NCBI RefSeq assembly: GCF_001561995.1
Contig: NZ_LLWC01000030.1
Location: 1-64,000, forward strand
Reading direction: 5' to 3'
DNA from: Polycladidibacter hongkongensis
Lineage (GTDB): Bacteria; Pseudomonadota; Alphaproteobacteria; Rhizobiales; Stappiaceae
Length of the DNA: 64,000 nt
Both the position numbers and the translations under genes were made by a program. This document shows, in pieces, positions 14,927 to 23,135 of this stretch. The stretch's first letter is position 1. Each line of letters opens with the position of its first letter. The notes below the pieces were generated by a model. It was not told where the DNA came from. It did no database searches and saw only the letters and a list, made by a program, of their open reading frames with translations.

Positions 14927-16485
14927 TGGATTTAAAAAAGACTTTAAAGCGTTTTGCAAAGCCTAAAAAACTGGCACAGCGCCAAGCAACCGCCACCTCT
15001 CAAGGGGTGCGATCGGTCGTAGGCGAGCCGGTGGCCAATTCGATCACACCGCAAAAGCTGGCGGGTATTTTGAAGGCGGCCGTTGACGATGACCCGGCAG
15101 AATTTTTCGAGTTGGCGCAGGAGATGGAAGAACGTGATGGCCATTACGCATCCGTGCTCTCAACCCGCAAGCTTGCGCTGATAGGGCTGGAAGATGATCT
15201 CGGCGCAGAAGACAGTGACAAAAAAGCCCAAGAGATTGCCGAGGCTGTGCGCACGGACGTACTAGAGAACCCGCTGTTTGATGGTCTGAAGATGGACCTG
15301 CTGGACGCGCTCGGCAAAGGGGTGGCTCTGGTAGAAATCACGTGGGACACTTCCGGCCCGCGCTGGAAACCCGCCGCCTTTGACTGGGTGGATCCACGCT
15401 GGCTACAGTTCGACAAACAAACACGGCGCGAAATCCGCCTCAAGCAGGATGAAAATGCAGAGGGTATCGCGCTGCAAGAGTTCAAGTATGTCACCCACTT
15501 GCCCAAGATCAAGTCAGGTCTGCCGGTGCGCGGCGGTCTGGCGCGGTTGGCGGTCTGGTCATGGATGCTGAAAAGCTACACGCTCAAGGACTGGGCGGCG
15601 TTTTGCGAAATCTTCGGCCAACCCCTGCGGCTTGGCAAATACAGCGCCAAAGCCAGTGACAAGGACAAGCGGGCGCTGTTGCAGGCGGTGCGCTCAATCG
15701 CCCGTGATGCAGCCGCTATCATCCCGCAAACCATGGATATGGAGCTGATCCAGAGTAAATCCACTGGCGGGGCCGTGTTTAAAGAGCTGGCGGAGTATCT
15801 GGACAAACAGATCAGCAAAGCCGTGCTCGGCCAAACCATGACCACGGACGATGGCTCCTCCCAGTCTCAGGCAACTGTGCATGATGATGTGCGCTCCGAT
15901 ATCAAAGCGGCAGATGCGGCGCAGCTGGCCCGTTCGATTAACACCCATTTAATCCAACCCTATGTGATGCTCAATTTCGGGCGGCAGGAACGCTATCCCG
16001 TTTACAAGCTGGTGATTGAGGAGCCGGAAGACCTCAAAACCGAAGTGGAAATTCTGGATACGTTGCTAAGCAATGGTCTGGACGTATCGCGCTCGCAGAT
16101 ACGTGATAAATTCGGCTGGCGTGCCCCTGAGGATGAGGAGGACGTGTTCCTGGTCAAACAGAAGGAGGAACCGCAGAAATCTGCCGATAAGCCACCTATG
16201 AGCACCGCACTTAACCGCCAGAACCTGCAAACTGACGCCCAAGAACACATGCATGATCACCCGGATCACTTGGACACGATCATTCAAGACGGGCTGAGCG
16301 ACTGGCAAAAGCAAGGCGACCCGCTGCTGGATCCGGTGTTCAAAGTGCTGGAACAGGCCCACGATTACGCGGGTTTTTTAAAGGCGCTTGAAAGCCTGAT
16401 GCAACAGCAGGATATGGGGCCGCTAACAGATGCGCTGACACAGGCCACTATCAAGGCACGCATAAGCGGGGCAGCGGATGAGTGA
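14926..16485 (+). CDS. Portal protein (Mu gp29-like, DUF935)
   Basis: The protein matches the DUF935 portal family: an N-terminal RDGHYASVLSTRKLALIGLE region, WDTSGPRWKPAAFDWVDPRW, and GQTMTTDDGSSQSQATVHDDV. Twelve copies would form the DNA entry channel at the capsid vertex and dock the terminase. The length of 519 aa is normal. It overlaps gp30 by 8 nt. Confidence 0.9.
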   Translation: MDLKKTLKRFAKPKKLAQRQATATSQGVRSVVGEPVANSITPQKLAGILKAAVDDDPAEFFELAQEMEERDGHYASVLSTRKLALIGLEDDLGAEDSDKKAQEIAEAVRTDVLENPLFDGLKMDLLDALGKGVALVEITWDTSGPRWKPAAFDWVDPRWLQFDKQTRREIRLKQDENAEGIALQEFKYVTHLPKIKSGLPVRGGLARLAVWSWMLKSYTLKDWAAFCEIFGQPLRLGKYSAKASDKDKRALLQAVRSIARDAAAIIPQTMDMELIQSKSTGGAVFKELAEYLDKQISKAVLGQTMTTDDGSSQSQATVHDDVRSDIKAADAAQLARSINTHLIQPYVMLNFGRQERYPVYKLVIEEPEDLKTEVEILDTLLSNGLDVSRSQIRDKFGWRAPEDEEDVFLVKQKEEPQKSADKPPMSTALNRQNLQTDAQEHMHDHPDHLDTIIQDGLSDWQKQGDPLLDPVFKVLEQAHDYAGFLKALESLMQQQDMGPLTDALTQATIKARISGAADE

Positions 16486-17692
16486 CACATTCCGCTTTGC
16501 GCAAGGACCAGCGCCGGAGGTGGCTGCCTATCTGGACGCCCGCACGGTTGCCGCCAGTTTCGACTGGCGCGACATCTACGGCCAAGAGCATGCATTTAAT
16601 TTTACGGTAGCCAAAGCCACGCAGCTGGATGTTTTGACAGAGCTTCACACGGCCACCCGCGCTGCGATTGATCAGGGCCTGCCGTTTGAAGCATTCAAAA
16701 AGCAGCTCGCGCCCAAACTGCGCTCCATGGGCTGGTGGGGCAAGCAGGAAATGGACGACCCGCAAACCGGCGAACGCAAACTTGTCCAGCTGGGTTCCAA
16801 CCGCCGTTTGAAAACCATTTACTGGGCCAACACCCGCACCGCCTATGGCGCGGGCAAGTGGCAACGGGCGCAGCGTACCAAAAAAGCGCTGCCCTATTTT
16901 GTCTATCGGCTGGGGGTGGCGAGCGAGCACCGCCCGCATCATGTGGCCAAGGAAAATGTGGTGCTGCCGGTCGATCACCCGTTTTGGGATACGTGGTACC
17001 CGCCCAACGGTTGGGGCTGCAACTGCTGGCTGCGCCAGATCACCAAGCGCGAGGCGGAGCGCTATGGCGGCGAGAGCACCCCGCCACAGGTACCAATGCG
17101 CGAATGGACCAACAAGCGCACCGGCGAGGTGTTACAGGTGCCCGAGGGCATTGACGCTGGTTGGCAAACCAACCCCGGCAAGAGCCGCGCCCACAATCTG
17201 GCACAGCATCTCAGTGGCAAACTGGACGCAGCGCCAGCGCCACTTCGCAAAGCAGCCATGCATGACATGCTGAACTCGCAGGCCTTCAAGCAGGTGCAAG
17301 GTGGTGCATTTGGGACAAGTAAAGAGGTGTTTGTGCCAGTTGCCATCGTGCCTGAAAACGTTGCTAAACAAATGGGCGCGACAACACGGGTGGCGCTGTT
17401 CTCGCCGGAAGATGCTGCCAAACAGATTCGCAAGCGGGACGGCTTGGATGGATTGAACCTGCAGCCGAATGACTATTTGAAGGTTCAGCAACTCTTGGAC
17501 AATGGCGTCATTTTACATGAACGTGAACGCAGTTTTTCCGCGTCTGGTATGATTGAAGGCAAAGCATGGTTTGCCGCCTTTAGAGTGACCAAGAACGGGA
17601 CAGAGTTGTTTTTAAAGTCATTCCGGCGGGCGAATCCGGATGAAATAGCACTGCGCATTAAGAAAGGTCGTGCAGTCGGTTCTGGTCAATAG
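16478..17692 (+). CDS. Head morphogenesis protein (Mu gp30/F-like) with C-terminal nuclease-like domain
   Basis: Residues about 45-200 form the SPP1 gp7/Mu F minor head domain (LKTIYWANTRTAYGAGKWQR, ending HPFWDTWYPPNGWGCNCWLRQI). Residues about 285-400 look like a PBECR-type (phage Barnase-EndoU-ColicinE5/D-RelE) nuclease domain (QPNDYLKVQQLLDNGVILHERE, then WFAAFRVTKNGTELFLKSF). Such domains are known as C-terminal additions on F-like proteins and may be injected with the DNA. The fold assignment is by pattern only. Three genes or elements of non-Mu origin follow directly. Confidence 0.85.
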   Translation: MSDTFRFAQGPAPEVAAYLDARTVAASFDWRDIYGQEHAFNFTVAKATQLDVLTELHTATRAAIDQGLPFEAFKKQLAPKLRSMGWWGKQEMDDPQTGERKLVQLGSNRRLKTIYWANTRTAYGAGKWQRAQRTKKALPYFVYRLGVASEHRPHHVAKENVVLPVDHPFWDTWYPPNGWGCNCWLRQITKREAERYGGESTPPQVPMREWTNKRTGEVLQVPEGIDAGWQTNPGKSRAHNLAQHLSGKLDAAPAPLRKAAMHDMLNSQAFKQVQGGAFGTSKEVFVPVAIVPENVAKQMGATTRVALFSPEDAAKQIRKRDGLDGLNLQPNDYLKVQQLLDNGVILHERERSFSASGMIEGKAWFAAFRVTKNGTELFLKSFRRANPDEIALRIKKGRAVGSGQ

Positions 17693-17781
17693 ACTGAATG
17701 GGTGAGAGTATTTTTGGTAATTGAAGCGAGTCGCAATCATTTAGACTTATTTATTACTGATCCCATTTAGGAGAGAAATTA

Positions 17782-18363
17782 ATGAGGCCCTATAACCGCA
17801 TTACTTGGTTTGAAAACAAAAGCAGAAGAAAGATGTTGTTGGAATTTCAAAGAGATGTAAACGATTATCATCAAAGTCTTGAAACTATAAGGAAAGACAG
17901 AATTCCAGACTATGTCATCGAAGGAAGCGGCAGCAAAGCTATACGCACAAAAATCAATAGAAACCTATCTCAAGCAAAAAAAACAATCGAAGCAAGTAAA
18001 GTCCCATGCGACGTGTTGGATGGTATCTTTTCTTCGTTTTCAGTTGCACATTTCGGGGCTGAAAATCAGCATTTTGCAAATATCGAGAGTTGCATCGACC
18101 AATCAATTGGCGTTTACGAAAGCTCAATTCGGGCCAGCATCTGGAGGACTGTCTGGCCACTGACTTACGTGTCTTATCTAACATCGTGGCTTTTACAAGA
18201 GATCGAGGTGACCCTTTCCCTCAAACCCGGCAAAATTACGGGAACAGTTATTGGCAAACTTGGCGAAGCAATCCTGAACCTTGCTATAGCAGGTGTCGCA
18301 ACTTACTTAACATGGGAAAACTGGTCAGCCTTCGTAGCTTGGGTCACAAAGCTATATTCTTGA
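17782..18363 (+). CDS. Unrecognised accessory (moron-like) membrane protein
   Basis: The 193-residue protein has no recognisable domain. Its middle is polar and helical and its C-terminal third has hydrophobic stretches (VWPLTYVSYLTSWLL; LNLAIAGVATYL). It has its own AGGAGAG ribosome site and a 90-nt AT-rich leader that may hold a promoter. Codon choice and AT content look unlike the flanking head genes, suggesting a recent addition. Directly after a nuclease-tipped head protein, an immunity or superinfection role is conceivable but unproven. Confidence 0.6.
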   Translation: MRPYNRITWFENKSRRKMLLEFQRDVNDYHQSLETIRKDRIPDYVIEGSGSKAIRTKINRNLSQAKKTIEASKVPCDVLDGIFSSFSVAHFGAENQHFANIESCIDQSIGVYESSIRASIWRTVWPLTYVSYLTSWLLQEIEVTLSLKPGKITGTVIGKLGEAILNLAIAGVATYLTWENWSAFVAWVTKLYS

Positions 18364-18380
18364 TAGGATAAAGGCTGGAA

Positions 18381-18463
18381 CAGCGCCCTGAGAGCCGGAT
18401 ACCGCTCCCAGAGGGTTTCCCCTCGCATCGCAGGTGCGATGGTTGTCCGTTGCATGGGCGCTG
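18381..18463 (+). ncRNA. Structured RNA candidate between two accessory genes
   Basis: CAGCGCCC (18381-18388) and GGGCGCTG (18456-18463) form a perfect 8-bp closing stem. Inside, CATCGC-AGGT-GCGATG (18426-18441) is a perfect hairpin, and GAGC/GCTC (18392-18395/18404-18407) can form another. This closed three-part layout with no reading frame suggests a small structured RNA. No U-tract follows, so it is not a plain terminator. Confidence 0.4.
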
Positions 18464-18511
18464 GACTAACAATAGTGTCGTTTTGTTACTTTTTCAATAA
18501 GGGTTTTACAA

Positions 18512-18955
18512 ATGCGAATTCTATTCCTGATAGCAATGATGTTCTCGTTCGTCTTTATGCAACCTTCAAACGCGGCTGTAATAGACGCTTACAAAATGGA
18601 AAGCGTCGTTGAACAAACGCACGCGGTCTATGACATAGCCTCCGATTTGATGAAGGCGCAAACACTGGAGGAATTTAGAGCCATCGAGAAGGCGCACATT
18701 GAACCGCTCATCAAAGCGCGTGGAGAGCTGTATCCCATCTATTTTTCACATGATGTGCTCTATTTATGTACCGATTATATTGATGACGTTCTGGAGCTCA
18801 TCGACATCACGCGTGATTTAAAAATGGGGCGGCGCTCCAAGGCCGAGTGGCTGGCGCTGCAAAAAGGGGATACTGATCGAATTTCGCTCTCTGTTCAGGG
18901 CTGCACACTGGCACTGGAATATGTGAAGGCGCTTCAAGACGAGAAAGCGCCGTAG
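18512..18955 (+). CDS. Secreted hypothetical accessory protein
   Basis: A typical signal peptide opens the protein (ILFLIAMMFSFVFMQPSNAA, cleavage probably after SNA/A), so the mature part of about 125 residues should be periplasmic. The mature part is helical with two cysteines (YLCTDY, QGCTL). No family is recognised. It sits in the accessory pocket between gp30 and the protease gene, with the preceding membrane protein and RNA element. Confidence 0.55.
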   Translation: MRILFLIAMMFSFVFMQPSNAAVIDAYKMESVVEQTHAVYDIASDLMKAQTLEEFRAIEKAHIEPLIKARGELYPIYFSHDVLYLCTDYIDDVLELIDITRDLKMGRRSKAEWLALQKGDTDRISLSVQGCTLALEYVKALQDEKAP

Positions 18956-18981
18956 AGGCGCGTCCAAAACCTCTCTGGTAT

Positions 18982-19015
18982 GTTGGGGTATGGCGAACCC
19001 AAACGTCGCCCCAAC
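18982..19015 (+). terminator. Hairpin downstream of the accessory genes
   Basis: GTTGGGG (18982-18988) can pair with CCCCAAC (19009-19015); an alternative fold uses GGCGA/TCGCC inside. It is followed by CTTTC only, so termination efficiency is uncertain. It separates the accessory pocket from the head operon. Confidence 0.4.
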
Positions 19016-19120
19016 CTTTCAAAACCCCTTTTAACGGCGAAATACTTCCCGCCACTCCACCCCCACATTACAATTTACCTGTGTGATGGCCCGTTCCAGC
19101 TGTCACCCTGACTGAATTCG

Positions 19121-19140
19121 GCCAGCTGCAGCAAGCTGGC
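19121..19140 (+). promoter_or_regulatory. Hairpin directly upstream of the protease start
   Basis: GCCAGCT-GCAGCA-AGCTGGC forms a 7-bp hairpin ending 3 nt before the ATG at 19144, where a ribosome site would be expected but none is seen. It may tune translation of the protease. Confidence 0.35.
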
Positions 19141-19143
19141 AGC

Positions 19144-20196
19144 ATGAACACAAAACCACACCACCTTGAGGCAACCGGCATTGCTCTGGCGCTCAATCGC
19201 GCTGAGGAGAAATCCGCTGTGCCATCCATGATCGAGCTGCTGCCCGCAGGCCACCTGCAGGGTATTGACGGACGCGAGTGGCTGAACAGCCAGCCAGATG
19301 CGGTGATTGCAGCGTTTAACAGGCAGGGCAATCCCCTGCCTGTCGATTATGAGCATGCCACGCACCGTAATGATGGCCAATCGGCACCAGCCAGCGGCTG
19401 GATCAATCGCCTTGAAAACCGTGATGGTGCGATTTGGGGCCATGTGGAGTGGACCGAGGCGGCTAATAAAATGATCGCCGCGCGTGAATATCGTTTCATC
19501 TCGCCTGTTTTTACCTACAGCGCATCTACAGGACAAATTTCCGCGCTGCGTTCTGCTGCGCTCACCAATCTGCCTAATCTCAAATTAACAGCGCTTAACA
19601 AGGCAGACTCTGGCGACACGCCGGAGGCACGCGCTCACATTCCTTTTGAAACGACCCTCTTACCGGAGAGCACCATGAACAAAGATCAGCGGCTGGCGCT
19701 GTGTCGCCAGCTTGGACTGGCTGACGAAGCGTCGGACAGCGCCATTTTGCAAGCGGTAACCAAGCTGCAGGATGACACGAAACTGGCCATGAACAAGGCG
19801 CAGCAGCCTGACAGTAAGCTGTTCGTGCCGCGTGCCGATTATGAAAAGGTCTCCAGCGACCTGAAAGAGGCACAAAACAAAATCGATGAGGCGCACCACG
19901 TATCCATTGAGGCCGAGGTGGATGCCGCCATCAAGGCAGGCAAAATCGCCCCATCCAGCAAGGGCTACCATCTTGCCGCATGTAAGGCCGAGGACGGCCT
20001 GAAAGGGTTTCGCGAGCTGGTTGGAATGCAAACCTCAATTAATACACCGGGCGCTGGCAAAAAAGGTGAACCGGACACCAAGCTGGCTCTCAATAAAGAC
20101 CAGCAGAGCATTCTTGTCAGCCTCGGCGTGGACTTGACTGACGAAAAACAAAAGGCCGCTGCACTGGCTGATTTGAAGGAGGCAGGCGCATGTTGA
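19144..20196 (+). CDS. Phage prohead protease/scaffold precursor (Mu gp32, I-like)
   Basis: The N-terminal half is the Mu I-type protease (IELLPAGHLQGIDGREW, then LPVDYEHAT with the catalytic histidine, REYRFISPVFTY, LTNLPNL). The C-terminal half is a coiled, charged scaffold-like region. It would assemble in the prohead and cleave the scaffold and itself. The length of 350 aa fits. It overlaps the next gene by 7 nt. Confidence 0.87.
   Translation: MNTKPHHLEATGIALALNRAEEKSAVPSMIELLPAGHLQGIDGREWLNSQPDAVIAAFNRQGNPLPVDYEHATHRNDGQSAPASGWINRLENRDGAIWGHVEWTEAANKMIAAREYRFISPVFTYSASTGQISALRSAALTNLPNLKLTALNKADSGDTPEARAHIPFETTLLPESTMNKDQRLALCRQLGLADEASDSAILQAVTKLQDDTKLAMNKAQQPDSKLFVPRADYEKVSSDLKEAQNKIDEAHHVSIEAEVDAAIKAGKIAPSSKGYHLAACKAEDGLKGFRELVGMQTSINTPGAGKKGEPDTKLALNKDQQSILVSLGVDLTDEKQKAAALADLKEAGAC
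19675..20196 (+). CDS. Nested scaffold protein (Mu Z-like internal start)
   Basis: An internal in-frame ATG at 19675 (MNKDQRLALCRQLGLAD) has GGAG about 6 nt upstream, exactly at the junction between protease and coiled scaffold half. In Mu, scaffold Z is made from such an internal start within gene I. The product here would be 173 aa. The start is inferred by analogy. Confidence 0.5.
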   Translation: MNKDQRLALCRQLGLADEASDSAILQAVTKLQDDTKLAMNKAQQPDSKLFVPRADYEKVSSDLKEAQNKIDEAHHVSIEAEVDAAIKAGKIAPSSKGYHLAACKAEDGLKGFRELVGMQTSINTPGAGKKGEPDTKLALNKDQQSILVSLGVDLTDEKQKAAALADLKEAGAC

Positions 20197-20588
20197 CACG
20201 GGGCCGCTTATATGAACGGCGGGCGGGCGAACGCCTCACCCTGCCGCTCGCACCGCAAACCGGCATACTTAAAGGCGCGCTGGTGATGGTTGAGGGCAGC
20301 ACTGTTGTGCCCGGCAAAACCGCAAAAGGCTTGGCAACAGTTGGCATTGCCGAAAACAGCGTGCAAGCCGCAGCTGCGGGGCAGACCGCCAATGTCGACA
20401 TCCGCCGCGATGGTTGGTTCCCGTTTGCCAATAGTGCCGATGACCCGATCAGCCGCGCAGATATTGGCCGCGACTGCTTTGTGGTTGATGACAATACGCT
20501 CGCCAAAACCCATGGCGGCAACACCCGCTCGGTTGCAGGCATCGTTCGCGATGTGGATGCCACCGGTGTCTGGATCTCTTTTAAATAG
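20190..20588 (+). CDS. DUF2190-family capsid-associated protein
   Basis: The short beta-rich protein (GILKGALVMVEGSTVVPGKT, GLATVGIAENSVQAAAAG, VDIRRDGWF) matches DUF2190 proteins that lie between protease and major head protein in Mu-like phages and probably decorate or stabilise the capsid. It overlaps the protease gene by 7 nt. Confidence 0.7.
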   Translation: MLTRGRLYERRAGERLTLPLAPQTGILKGALVMVEGSTVVPGKTAKGLATVGIAENSVQAAAAGQTANVDIRRDGWFPFANSADDPISRADIGRDCFVVDDNTLAKTHGGNTRSVAGIVRDVDATGVWISFK

Positions 20589-20596
20589 GTGTACCC

Positions 20597-21496
20597 ATGG
20601 ATTTAAACCATACAAATTTGCGGACAGCCGGTGTCGGTTTTAAAGCCGCTTACAATATCGGTTTTCACAGTGTGGCTCCGCTGTGGCAAAGAATTGCCAC
20701 CGAGGTGCCATCGACCACCAGCGAAAACGAATATGGCTGGCTGGGTGCATTTCCGGCCATGCGCGAATGGCTGGGCGAGCGTGTGATCAACCAGATCGGC
20801 ACCCACGATTACACACTCAAAAACCGTAAGTTTGAAAGCACTGTCGCGGTGCTGCTCGACAAATTGGCCGATGACAATGTGGGCATCTACCGCCCGCTGA
20901 TGCAGGGCATGGGCGAGGCTGCGGCGCGGCATCCAGACGAGCTGGTATTTGAAGGGTTGCAAGCCGGGTTTGAAAACACCTGCTATGACGGCCAAAACTT
21001 CTTTGACACCGACCATCCGGTGCTTGGTAAAGACAAACAAGAGCGCTCGGTTTCCAACCTGTTTGGGGCCGAAGACGGTTTTCCTGCGTGGTATTTGATG
21101 GATACCAGCCGCGCGCTCAAACCGCTCATTCGTCAGGTGCGGCAGAAACCGGAATTCGCGGCGCTGACCGATACGAGCTCGGATCATGTGTTCAATCTGG
21201 ACGAGGTGCTCTACGGCGTCAAATCCCGCGAGAATGTGGGCTATGGGTTCTGGCAGATGGCATTTGCCAGCAAGCAGGAATTTAAGGCGGACAATTTTGC
21301 CAAAATGTACACCGCCATGACCTCGCAAACTGGCGACTATGGCAGGAAGCTGGCGCTGCGCCCGAATGTGCTGCTGGTGCCAAGCGTCCATGAAGACGCG
21401 GCCAAGGTGCTGATGAGCGCTGATAAAATCAATGGCGAGCCAAACCCGCACAAAGGCAAGGTCGAGGTCATGGTTTCGCCGTGGCTGGACAGTTAG
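20597..21496 (+). CDS. Major head subunit (Mu gpT-like)
   Basis: The 299-residue protein is a Mu gpT-family HK97-type capsid subunit: NLRTAGVGFKAAYNIGF at the N-terminus, VPSTTSENEYGWLGAFPAMREW, and a C-terminal LALRPNVLLVPSVHEDAA with VMVSPWLDS. Several hundred copies make the capsid. The length is normal for the family. Confidence 0.93.
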   Translation: MDLNHTNLRTAGVGFKAAYNIGFHSVAPLWQRIATEVPSTTSENEYGWLGAFPAMREWLGERVINQIGTHDYTLKNRKFESTVAVLLDKLADDNVGIYRPLMQGMGEAAARHPDELVFEGLQAGFENTCYDGQNFFDTDHPVLGKDKQERSVSNLFGAEDGFPAWYLMDTSRALKPLIRQVRQKPEFAALTDTSSDHVFNLDEVLYGVKSRENVGYGFWQMAFASKQEFKADNFAKMYTAMTSQTGDYGRKLALRPNVLLVPSVHEDAAKVLMSADKINGEPNPHKGKVEVMVSPWLDS

Positions 21497-21532
21497 CCCC
21501 GCCAATCTAGCGCAAGTTCAAAGGGTAAAACC

Positions 21533-21865
21533 ATGCAAGAGAACACGACAAAAAAGTGGGCGGTGACAGTCACCGCCCTGACAGATCGCCGACGTGGCGG
21601 GCTAAAGTTCCTCAAAAACCAGCCGGTGACCGTACCATTTGGCGAGGGCGATGAGAAACTGCTTGAGACACTGATGGCAGACCCGATCCTCAACATGTCC
21701 GCGCCGTTTGAGTTGGAGCCGGAGGGAGGTGACAAAGGGCCTAATACTGGAGATGATGCGGCGATTGGCAGGAGTGAGCCACCGGAGACGGACAAACAGA
21801 AGCCGCCAAAACCGGCAGCGAAACCACGCAATCGCAAACCGGCCACCAAAGCACCTACCAGCTAG
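21533..21865 (+). CDS. Mu gp35-like head-region protein
   Basis: The N-terminal 65 residues (WAVTVTALTDRRRGGLKF, then VTVPFGEGDEKLLETLMAD) resemble the gp35/HI1506-like family that follows gpT. The C-terminus is a low-complexity tail rich in Pro, Lys and Ala. The role is probably structural but not established. Confidence 0.6.
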   Translation: MQENTTKKWAVTVTALTDRRRGGLKFLKNQPVTVPFGEGDEKLLETLMADPILNMSAPFELEPEGGDKGPNTGDDAAIGRSEPPETDKQKPPKPAAKPRNRKPATKAPTS

Positions 21866-21897
21866 CACAGCGTTGGGGTGACATTTCGCCTAGACCC

Positions 21898-21923
21898 GCC
21901 GCGCTGAACCCTTTCAGCGTGGC
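21898..21923 (+). other. 11-bp hairpin downstream of gpT/gp35
   Basis: GCCGCGCTGAA (21898-21908) pairs with TTCAGCGTGGC (21913-21923) over 11 positions with one G-U, loop CCCT. No U-tract follows. A conserved RNA motif (Mu-gpT-DE) is known downstream of gpT genes; membership cannot be judged by eye. Confidence 0.4.
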
Positions 21924-21970
21924 AGGTGCTCTCTGACTGCAAATCAACATCTAGATTATTGAGGTGAAGC

Positions 21971-22168
21971 ATGAAGGACACTCAAGATGATTTTTTGTTT
22001 GAGAGCGAGATTGCTGACCAGATGGGGCAGCTGATGCTGGAGGCAGTCGATCGCTTAAAGGTGGTCGATGACCTTTGTCCCGGATCTCAGGCAAAATGGT
22101 CATTTCAGTTGGATGGTGTAGCGTTCCAAGCCTGCATAAGCGTCCTGCCAAGTTCTGGGCCTGAGTGA
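21971..22168 (+). CDS. Small hypothetical phage protein
   Basis: The 65-residue product starts at an ATG with GAGG about 7 nt upstream. It is acidic, without recognised motif. It stands alone between the gpT group and the gp36 group, flanked by hairpins, so it may be accessory. Confidence 0.45.
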   Translation: MKDTQDDFLFESEIADQMGQLMLEAVDRLKVVDDLCPGSQAKWSFQLDGVAFQACISVLPSSGPE

Positions 22169-22180
22169 GATACCAAGGAT

Positions 22181-22201
22181 CTACGGACTAACGCGCCGTA
22201 G
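22181..22201 (+). other. Hairpin in the gap before 22333
   Basis: CTACGG (22181-22186) and CCGTAG (22196-22201) form a 6-bp stem with a 9-nt loop. The 165-nt gap (22169-22332) also contains a GCGG/CCGC hairpin near 22301-22312 and is AT-rich. It may hold a promoter or an RNA element. Confidence 0.3.
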
Positions 22202-22332
22202 GCATAACACGTCTTTCGGTTTGCAGACAAAACAAAGTTACCCCTCTACAAGTTGCCTTTGATGCACATTTTTCTTCATAGCTTAAAGTTTTCGCTAGGC
22301 GGTGCTCCGCAAACGTTTGAGAGATGATAATA

Positions 22333-22665
22333 ATGAATAAAGATCTAGCTGGCTGCATTAATGGAATGTCCGCAAAGTGCATTGCCGAGCACCTGACAGG
22401 GGGCGAGCCGGATGGCTCTTACCCGCATGATGCGGGTGATTTTGGACGCTGCGAGGCTTTGCTGGCAGCATTCCCGCAGCTGCGTGTGCGGCTTTTGGAA
22501 ATGGCTGAGGTCAATGACTACTGGGCGGCGCTTGCCCCGCGCTGGGAAGAAATAAGAGCCGCCCAAAATCAGAATGAAATCATCAGCTCGATTGTCCGAC
22601 CGATCGAAGATCGCGATCCCAAAGTCGCTCGCTTGGGCGGTGGCATAACAATACGTTTTAACTAG
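22333..22665 (+). CDS. Small phage protein of unknown function
   Basis: The product contains the block SAKCIAEHLTG followed by YPHDAGDFGRCEALLAAFPQ and NDYWAALAPRWEEI, a pattern seen in small proteins of transposable phages but without known role. ATG 22333 is preferred because GAGAG lies about 10 nt upstream; ATG 22324 is 9 nt earlier in the same frame. Confidence 0.55.
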   Translation: MNKDLAGCINGMSAKCIAEHLTGGEPDGSYPHDAGDFGRCEALLAAFPQLRVRLLEMAEVNDYWAALAPRWEEIRAAQNQNEIISSIVRPIEDRDPKVARLGGGITIRFN

Positions 22666-22694
22666 AGAACCGTGTTTTCTAACAGGATCCCGCT

Positions 22695-23135
22695 ATGACC
22701 TACGCAAGCATTGACGAGTTAACCCGCGCTATTGGCGAGGACGAGCTGCTGACATTGGCGGATCCGCAGCGCAGTGGCAAAGCCGATCTGGCGCTGGTGC
22801 AAACGGCGCTGGATGATGCCAGCGCACAGATTGATGGCTATCTGACCATGCGCTACCAGCTGCCATTGACAGGTAAACCGGTGCTGCTGCGCCGCCAAGC
22901 AATTGATATTGCCGTTTATCTGTTGGCGCAAAGCCATGCACAGCTCACCGAGGCCATTGAGACCAGATACAAACATGCGGTGCGGTTTCTAGAACGTGTG
23001 GCCGATGGCAAAGCCGGGCTGGGACTGGCAGAGCCGGAAGCCACTAACCCCGGAGATGCGGACGGAAGTGACAATGTGTTGTTCGACGCACCGCCTGAGC
23101 GGATGATGACCCGACAAAACCTGAGCGGTATGTAA
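22695..23135 (+). CDS. Mu gp36-like head-tail protein (DUF1320)
   Basis: The N-terminus TYASIDELTRAIGEDELLTLAD with IDGYLTMRYQLPL identifies the DUF1320/gp36 family, thought to form part of the head-tail joining region. It shares its last base with the following gene's ATG. Confidence 0.8.
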   Translation: MTYASIDELTRAIGEDELLTLADPQRSGKADLALVQTALDDASAQIDGYLTMRYQLPLTGKPVLLRRQAIDIAVYLLAQSHAQLTEAIETRYKHAVRFLERVADGKAGLGLAEPEATNPGDADGSDNVLFDAPPERMMTRQNLSGM

